A stretch of 64,000 nt of DNA from Sipunculus nudus (lineage: Eukaryota > Annelida > Sipuncula > Golfingiida > Sipunculidae), in assembly GCA_026874595.1 (NCBI GenBank), contig CM049322.1:31313340-31377339 (forward strand), read 5' to 3'. The notes below the pieces were generated by a model. It did no database searches, had not been told where the DNA came from, and saw nothing but the letters and a program-made list of their open reading frames with translations. Below are positions 56,861 through 64,000 of the stretch, piece by piece (positions within the stretch are counted from its first letter, which is position 1; each line of letters opens with the position of its first letter). The translations under genes were made by a program, and so were the position numbers.

Positions 56861-57960
56861 TATTGGTAAACACTTTATATTTAATTTTAAGGTATACAGA
56901 GAAACCTGTCCTTAAGGGGACCTCCATATAACCACAACCTGTCCACTTTGGACAACTTATGCGGTGAGTGGGATGTAAACGTTGAGGTTTGTGACCTCAC
57001 TAATATAGAAATCTCCCCATTACAATCCAAATCTCTCGTAATTGTCCGTTATTTTTAGGTTCTACTGTACATGAAACACTTTGTCAATCTCCTTTGTTAT
57101 GTTTATTGTTTATCTATAAAATAAAAGCCCATGTATATATCGATTATTGATAATCAGTACACATCCAGTCGCTTGTCTTAGGCAAGGCAGGTCATAACAA
57201 GGAAGATTCAATCTGAAACTCTGCATATTATTTATTTCCTGACTTCCCTTAGGACTTTTAATAACATGATGAATATGAAGTTTACCTTACACTGTCTATC
57301 TTTGCAAACCACACCTAATTATTATAAAAAAAGACTATTTGGAAGAGCCACAATGAATATTCAAACGCAGATAATAATAATTCCACGAATACCACTTTTC
57401 AACGTTGGCACACACACACCCTCACACACACATATATAAATATAGTCCTCCCTACAGTATAGTGCATTAAATATAAAATTAAGTATACTAAGCACCAAAA
57501 GTCACATAAAGTAATGTCAGAGACGTCGGTGAATGTTCGTATTCCTATGTGCACTTTTGTGTACATAATACGTTATTGTTAATAATCAATAAAAAGTTGG
57601 TCACCAGGGGACGGTAGCAGACAGGGTGTCGGGGTGTATCTGTTCATTATCTCAGTGGTGATATTTACATAACGTCACAAAATATCTATAAAGCGTATCT
57701 GGTGTCACCGTCCCCAGGTCAATGTTATCATGATATAATGCTTATATATTATCATATGTCCTACATTTTGGATACGAGCTCTCAGAGATAAAGAAAACTG
57801 TTAAAGATATTAGTATATGTTCCATTCAAGGGTAATTAATTAATTTTTGTACCCGTTTTCACTTACACAGTGATGTCTGAGGCACTAAACTATGTGTTAG
57901 ACAAAAGGCAATCACACAATTGTGTGTGTGAGTGTGGTTAACAAGCTTTTCTTGACAATA
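56861..57960. other. No gene seen
   Basis: AT-rich sequence; a short (CA)n near 57410-57430. Confidence 0.6.
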
Positions 57961-57991
57961 TACTTTTATCATACACGATATTCTATTGTTT

Positions 57992-58290
57992 TTAGCCATG
58001 ACACCAAGATCAAGGACATGAAGATACACATCCTGGTCAAGGCTGTATTCATGGTTACCGTCTTATTAGATGACAAGGCTGAAAGTGCAGGAATGAATTG
58101 CCCGAAGGAACAGAAATCACTTTCACTGATGTGATAAAGAATGTTGTGAAAAGAAGAACAGAGGTAGAGACAACGACAAGTATGAAATGTCATCGTCAGG
58201 GGGCAGCACCTTACACCACGAATCCTGGGTGGCCCAGATTGCCTTTCAGGACAGCTTCCCCTATGAGAAGTTTTATTACAGTTTGATCAC
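57992..58290 (+). pseudogene. Unrecognised decayed coding fragment
   Basis: Three phases give one continuous-looking peptide of about 95 residues. The first part is KIKDMKIHILVKAVFMVTVL, then LDDKAESAG. After a one-base shift near 58096, PEGTEITFTDVIKNVVKRRT follows. After a second shift near 58178 come SSSGGSTLHHESWVAQIAFQ and PYEKFYYSLIT with a TGA. The text after each shift remains protein-like, so this was coding. An acceptor-like tgtttttag stands just before. I do not recognise the family. It may be a retrocopy or captured exon. Confidence 0.45.
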
Positions 58291-58415
58291 GTGATCTAAT
58301 GTGATATGTGCATGTTTTGATTCACTCCTCGGGTGTCAGGTAGATAAGACTCACATTTACATATCATCGTTACCATGGAGCCCGTTTGAAGGTCACGACA
58401 CCGGCGACTGTCAGT
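58195..58415. repeat. Dispersed repeat, member 2
   Basis: Overlaps the end of the decayed coding fragment. Shares ggcagcacct, tgatcacgtgat and a ttaccatggagcccgtttga-like stretch with the related segments at 54400 and 62262. Confidence 0.5.
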
Positions 58416-60300
58416 GAGTGAAACATATTACCTCAAGGTTTATATATGTATATATATATGGAGACTATTTCATTTTTATTCTAGTATATTAATATATTTG
58501 AAATGCACCAGGTGTCAGTACTGTAGACAATGTACCGTACATTTCGATTCGGGTTGAGTGGGAGGACATGGTAGGGCGGCATCAGAAAGTTTAACAATTA
58601 GGAAGACTGAATAACATACTATAGTATAAGCAACACTCTATAACTCTACACGGCATATGTGATATCATTTGTTCAAATTCACATTACACATTGCATTCAT
58701 TCATACCGAAAAAACGTCACAATCAAGGTTCTATTCACAATCCTTGTACTGCTGAGCGGTGGAATGTTGTCATTTGGTTAGTCGATTAAATTAAAATTTA
58801 CCTCATTTTGAAAGTTTCCGAGTATTATCTTTCAGTCCAACGAAACGGTGTTAAGGGTATACTATGTTTGCATGCCGCCTCAACCGCCGTGTTTGTTTCC
58901 GGAAGTACTCCCCTGAGACCCCTGGACAGATCTTCCTAAAACCATATGAACTGTTACCCAAAGACTGAAGATTGGTGACGTCACCTAGGACCCTTTCTGC
59001 GTCTAGAGAGTAGCGTAATGGATACCTTAGTTTCTTACACACACTTAATCCAGGAACCTACTTCACATAGCGTCCATCCATCAATCTATTTTGGATGAAT
59101 ATTAATACTAGCTGTGGCTTAAACAAGACACCTACTGGCATGTTTTCGTATAATACATTGTTACCCTTATCTCAGGAGTGGTTTGACGTATCGGCCTGAA
59201 ATTTGGCATGTAAAATCCATATTTGAAAAATTCTCCTACACAATTGAATACATCCATGTAATTATCTCAGGAATGGTTAAAAATCAGAGCCTGAAATTAT
59301 GTATGTCCTAAGATCTTACATTGCTCTATCTTATGTACAGGATTGATGGCGCAAGCTAAAACCGTTGTTGAGTGGTGTCCATCTGGTCATCTGTTTTTGG
59401 TGAAAATCACACATATCTAGGGAGTGCATTGTTTGATGTATCTGTTTGATGTATCAGCGTGTCCACTCATCTTGATTAGTTTTCTCATACACAAGACAAG
59501 TGGCCCCACGTGCAATCTATTATTCATAAAATACATTCGGTCTGAAAGTTTGCATGTCCAAAGGAATCATGTGTTATCTTGTACACATGACGGGTCGTGC
59601 CACCTCCATACCTCCTTCATACCATACACCTCCTTCGATACTTTGGCATCTTTGATGCCACAAATGTAAGGGCTGCCTCACCTTATCCAAGCTTCCCTGA
59701 ATCAGTGAATATTTGTAGTAGTTTATCGACTGCCCATGTTCTAGATTAGCAAGCAGCATGTACAACAGCTAAACCAAAATATGAAAGCAACAGTAATGTC
59801 TTCTCATAAACACCCTTACCAACATCCATTCTAAAAAAGATCATTTTTTTAATATAATGACGTATTTTAGGCTGGACATCTAACCCAAAAATAATTTTTG
59901 AAATGTATGTCAGCTGTATTGTGATTGAGATATGTACCGTGGTGTAACGCTTGTGTAATGCTGAAGTTACATTACACCAGCCGGTTTAATATAACTATAA
60001 AAATATATTTTCCTTCACCTCTTAGAATCATCATCTTTTCTAAGGATGAGGTATACGTGGCATTTAAGGTAATTCATCACAGTCATGGTCCAGCACGTTT
60101 AGTCATCAACTAGCCTAATGAGTTAATAAGGTATGAGTATGATTTTAAAATATTAGTTGTCGATTTTAACTCAGTACCGGCTAGTGAAAGACTCTTTCGC
60201 TAAGAAAGTAATCAATTTGAAACAAAAATCGTCAAGAAAATCAGGTTCGCTCAATATCGCTCGCCACTTTTTTATATATATTTTCTGTTCGAGTTAACAG
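58416..60300. other. No gene seen; partial copies of other repeats
   Basis: 59150-59600 contains degenerate text like the tandem array at 12541-13545 (gtttgacgtatcggcctgaaatttggcatgt). Otherwise AT-rich without supported features. Confidence 0.55.
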
Positions 60301-60332
60301 CCTCTATATTTTATGTGCATGACCATCAATAA

Positions 60333-60715
60333 ATGGTTATTTGCACGGCTTCCCGTTCATTTGGGGCAAGTCTGGCAACTTCATATCAGATTATGTGTAA
60401 CATGTTTTACCCTGGTCAGCCAACCCTGGATGGAATTTACTGGTATGACAAGGATTCCGACGAAGAGTCCGACCATTCTGATCACAGTGATGTAACCACA
60501 GATTGTCTCCTGAAATCGACCTATTTATTGTAGGACTTTGGGTGAAAGTCTTGCATCGGCCTAAACCGGTGTCAGATTCGGACCCACACCTTCCATGGCA
60601 CCGGCTCAGTAATCAGACACAAAAAACACACTCAAGCACTGTACTAGATCTAATCGCCAGATCTAACAGGAGTACCGAGGTTTCACAGCGGTATCATGTG
60701 TGCTTGAAACATTGA
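60333..60715 (+). pseudogene. Possible decayed coding fragment, unrecognised
   Basis: One phase reads SFGASLATSYQIMCNMFYPG and on to DGIYWYDKDSDEESDHSDHSD, an acidic stretch. It stops at 60533. An overlapping phase from about 60500 continues as SPEIDLFIVGLWVKVLHRPK, then a Ser/Thr/His-rich tail to a TGA at 60713. The switch near 60500 suggests one frameshift in an old coding sequence of about 125 codons. No family is recognised; it could also be chance. Confidence 0.3.
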
Positions 60716-61379
60716 ATTTTACTTAAATTACCCGCAATTTAAATGTTCTCTATTTAGTCTTAATGACTCCAAGACTAACATACGCCTTTGAAAGTAAGCA
60801 TTGGCCCATGGCCTGTCATCGCCTTTTTTTTTTGTTCTATTTTTACATCATCTGAGTGTGAACATACCTCCTTAATGCCCTGAAATTACTTTCTTGAATT
60901 GATTGTTATATGTTTTCTGACAGTACATCAGGTCCTTCCGTTGATGCACCTACACTAATGTGGGATAAAAGTTGTACCTATCAAACAAAAAAGTCAGATT
61001 CAAAGAGTCCGAATCGTAACAAACATTTTGCTTCATGACCCCCCTCCTAAGAATACATGTATATACAAAAACATTATGTATATTTACAGTGTATGCAACG
61101 AGTATATACAACATCAATTTCAATGGTCAACTCAGCATGAAGTAATACTTGTAGTCACAGGAGTAAACATAAATAAAGTTTAAAAAAATCATTAAGTTTT
61201 ATTGGCCATGGTAAACCGTATCTTAGTTATAAGGAAAGACAGATACACAAGCTTAAATGTTGTACCTAGAAAGGCAGACATACAAACACTAGACGACCAT
61301 GAGCCGAACGCTTGCCGGAAATTGAAATGATAGACAGACTGACAGAAAGAACAAACTCTCGGTTTTCTATCAATTGAGT
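60716..61379. other. No gene seen
   Basis: AT-rich sequence without supported features. Confidence 0.6.
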
Positions 61380-62260
61380 GACTTTCAGAGCGATTGTTGA
61401 GAAGTTGTGGCCTGTTGAACGCCATATATCACAAATAAAAACATGAAAGCAGAGATAGCTGACACCAACCGATAAATAGACAGACATACTGACAAACTGA
61501 CACATCTAAGCTAACAGTTGACTAGATTACCATATAGAGAAGGTATTTAGAAACAAAATTAGTTATTGTTTATGCTGATAAGGTTCACAAGTTTGGAGAT
61601 ATTGCCAAAAAATGATACTTCGAAATGGTTCTAGTACAACGCCCCATAGTGGCCATATCCCGAATATGAAAAATCCCTTTCGAGATGTTAGTGTATGGCA
61701 TAAGATGTACCAGTTTCAAAAGAGTTTTACTGCAAAACTGTGGCCTGTAGAATGCTATATGTGAGATGCAAGAACAAGCAAGCAGGCAAAATTGAGAACA
61801 AGTGACAAACAGACAGACATAATGACAAAGTGACACAGGATTGAGACAAGACGACTTAACCAGGTGATGGAAAAGACCCAGAGGAAGATAATAAGTTTTG
61901 GAGAGTACAGTTTTGTAGATATGGCTAAAAAATTATATGTGATCGAGGGGCGAGTGCAGCGCTCCCTAGTAGCCATTTCCTAAAAATGAAAAATCACTTT
62001 GGAGATATTATTATCAGACATATGATGTACCAATTTCAAAAGGATTCCTTCAAAACTGTGGCCAGTAGAATGCTAAAGCAAGACCCATCAAGCAGGCGAA
62101 ATTGAGGACAAATGAAAACAGACAGACATACTGACAAAGTGACACAATGGAGAAGACAAAGAGGAAGAAAATAAGCTATAGTTTATGTAATTGAGGTTTA
62201 TAGTTACGGAGATACAGCCAAAAAATAATATGTTTGGGAGGGTTGAGTGCAGCGCCTCCT
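61380..62260. repeat. Three-copy diverged tandem array, about 320-bp unit
   Basis: The string aaNctgtggcctgtagaatgc occurs near 61402, 61735 and 62055, followed by gcagg-aaaattgag-acaa and gacagacatactgacaaagtgacac. Between them recur ggagatatNgccaaaaaat and gcagcgcNccctagt-gc. Confidence 0.75.
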
Positions 62261-62261
62261 A

Positions 62262-62470
62262 GCGGCAGCACCTCAGAGCACGCATGATCTGGGTCTCTGC
62301 AGTCATTGTTCAGTGACCAATTAAGAGCTCATATAAACAGAGATCAATAGCTTTTTTAATGTCGTCTGTCACAAAGTATGCTTCACATTAGCAAAAGCTG
62401 ATATGCTAATAATGTTGTTACCATGGTTCTTGTTTGAGGCTCCTGACACCTCCGACTTGGGGCGAGTAAA
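62262..62470. repeat. Dispersed repeat, member 3
   Basis: See members at 54400 and 58195. Shares the ggcagcacctcagagcacgcatgatct start and gaggctcctgacacctccga end with member 1. Confidence 0.6.
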
Positions 62471-62963
62471 TGTGCTCTTCCATGGTGAAGACAATATGCA
62501 TGCAAATATGGTGTACCAGTCATTGTCTGACAGTTAGAATGTATAATTAGGCGATATAATCTCAAAATATAAGAACATTTGTTTGAAGTGTTTAGCATGG
62601 CCAAATATATATGTGCATCCCCATTATATGCAATAAGAGATAAACAGATAAGTCTATAACAACCTTTAAGTTTACATTTTAATTGACGGCGGTGGCACTC
62701 AAAGGTTGTTAAGTAACTCCTCTGGGTTCCCAACTCGGGGATATCTACTTTGACGCCGTGAATGATGTCAATTGTGTCCTAAGAGGCTTGTTTTTCATAT
62801 ATTCTCAAAATCTCTGAGGATTTGACATTATTTTGCGATTGGTCTAACTCAGCGTCATCTATCAGAAATGAATCCAGTGTAATCGGTCAATGTTAGCCCG
62901 GCCCATGGAAAACCCGACCCCTACGAACCTGGTGAAAATCCTCCTGACCTCTCCCGAGAAAAG

Positions 62964-63120
62964 GGGCCTGGATAGCTGAGAGGTAAAACGCCCGGCCCTC
63001 TCCGCTGGGGACCCAGTTTCGATTCCCGGTGTGGCTATGAGAGTGAGTTGTAGTTGCCCGTCCAATGCAAGTGGTTTCCTCCGGGTTCTTTGGTTTCCTC
63101 CATCCATACAGACTACATAC
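62964..63120 (+). repeat. tRNA-derived SINE, copy 3 (longest)
   Basis: gggcctggatagctgagaggtaaaacgcccggc is the box A region and tttcgattccc (63017-63027) the box B region. After the tRNA-like part come gagtgagttgtagttgcccgtcca and a central tggtttcctccgggttctttggtttcctcc. This is the best-preserved copy of the three in the window. Confidence 0.85.
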
Positions 63121-63598
63121 AACTCTATCAGTATTTTCTATGTTCGCTTTAAAATATCTTGGATCAACCAAAACCTACTCAATCTGTCAAACTTTGCTGA
63201 GGGAGCCAGTGCGGGCCGGATCGTCCGGAGACCTGTGACTGGTTCGTGCGCTGACTTCACTTTCAGTCAGTCAGTGTCCCGACACAAGAACGAGTTGGCC
63301 TTACATGTTAGTAACAAAAATAACTGTAAAGGATTCACACAGTACATCCTACGGCAAGGCCTGCAACCGCTTACTGGTCCAACCCAACGTCAAACCTTCA
63401 CATGCTTTAGCTTTTGGTTACACAATGTCTATCCTGGACGAACAATGATCATTTTTGTTGTTGATGTGCTTAGTTCGATAAAAACTATCAGTCACTGGTG
63501 TTGCTGACTTGAACTCGGTGACACATGTAATTTATTATACCTTAAAGATTATGCGGTCTTAGATTTGTTGTATTAAAATTTAAGTAACATGACCATAA

Positions 63599-63600
<2 letters not shown>
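63121..63600. other. No gene supported
   Basis: A frame of 158 codons (63031-63507) overlaps the SINE and has no family character, so it is not called. Confidence 0.5.
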
Positions 63601-63603
<3 letters not shown>

Positions 63604-63654
<51 letters not shown>

Positions 63655-63842
63655 TTTACAACGAGTGAAACCTCGTTGTGTCGAAGTGCTAAAGTCGAAT
63701 ACCCGGCTTATGTCAAAGTTACAGACTCGATATTCCGGACTACTCTAGTTAAATTATTACCAAATAAAACCCGCTTGTGTCGAACCTTGGATTTGTCGAA
63801 GTTTTCTGAGGGTACCTACAACTTCGACACAACGAGGTTTCA

Positions 63843-63901
<59 letters not shown>
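63604..63901. repeat. (TA)n arrays at 63604-63650 and 63846-63901
   Basis: Two long TA tracts flank the 187-bp element listed next. Confidence 0.95.
63659..63845. mobile_element. 187-bp MITE with TA target, inside a (TA)n array
   Basis: The left arm gtgaaacctcgttgtgtcgaagt (63665-63687) is the perfect reverse complement of the right arm (63821-63843). With its outer bases the right end reads CAGTGAAACC on the opposite strand, next to TA. The left end has four extra bases inside CA. TA target and CAGT start resemble Tc1/mariner-pogo type ends, like the element at 26191. No coding capacity. Confidence 0.85.
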
Positions 63902-63905
<4 letters not shown>

Positions 63906-64000
63906 AGTCATTGTCTATAATTAGGCGATTATATAAATATATGTATATGTGTGTGTGAGGGTGTGTGTGTACATACACAACGCCACTTGGCGGCTGTACC

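Noticed and set aside
62964-63040. tRNA gene
   Set aside because: Box A and box B are present, but no cloverleaf can be drawn and two diverged copies exist with the same extra tail. It is a SINE.
63031-63507. 158-codon frame
   Set aside because: Begins inside a SINE and has no conserved pattern. Another phase looks equally protein-like, so chance is likely.

Overview
The window is eukaryotic, AT-rich and intron-rich. The repeat content (tRNA-derived SINEs, roughly 300-bp low-copy tandem families, a Helentron, an antisense LINE and a Gmr1-like Ty3 element) and the immunoglobulin/fibronectin receptor suggest a lophotrochozoan, most likely a bivalve mollusc. That assignment is inference; no species is claimed.

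The one clear host gene is on the + strand from 14462 (upstream exons not found) to the stop codon at 44705-44707. Fifteen exons with good splice sites can be read. They encode six immunoglobulin (Ig) domains, a seventh Ig-like domain that lacks both disulfide cysteines, two fibronectin type III (FN3) domains, a transmembrane helix and a short cytoplasmic tail. Every internal exon starts and ends in phase 1. The tail is built from small exons, three of exactly 69 nt, each carrying a Tyr-x-x-Leu motif. Two of these also carry Tyr-Glu-Asn-Val sites that fit ITIM/ITSM-like and Grb2-type SH2 consensus. The product is therefore an adhesion or immune-type receptor with tyrosine signalling motifs. 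The signal-peptide exon and any earlier Ig exons were not found.

Region by region: 1-4200 is non-coding, with a 277-bp duplication. 4200-11210 holds tandem repeats and a decayed Helentron (HUH Rep, PIF1-type helicase, apurinic-like endonuclease). 11790-13540 is a block of diverged tandem repeats. 14462-22068 holds the first five Ig exons, one intron of which contains a 15-copy, 116-117-bp satellite. The 15.3-kb intron between Ig exons 5 and 6 contains an antisense Jockey/I-type LINE split by a 999-bp TIR element, and an antisense 6.2-kb Ty3-type LTR element. That LTR element has integrase upstream of reverse transcriptase (Gmr1-like order) and 628-bp LTRs that are almost identical. 37380-44707 completes the receptor. 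44708-64000 is downstream sequence made of repeats, MITEs, SINEs, microsatellites and two or three decayed coding fragments that I do not recognise.

No rRNA, functional tRNA, CRISPR or prokaryotic feature was seen. Splice sites were called by eye and no transcript or database evidence was available.
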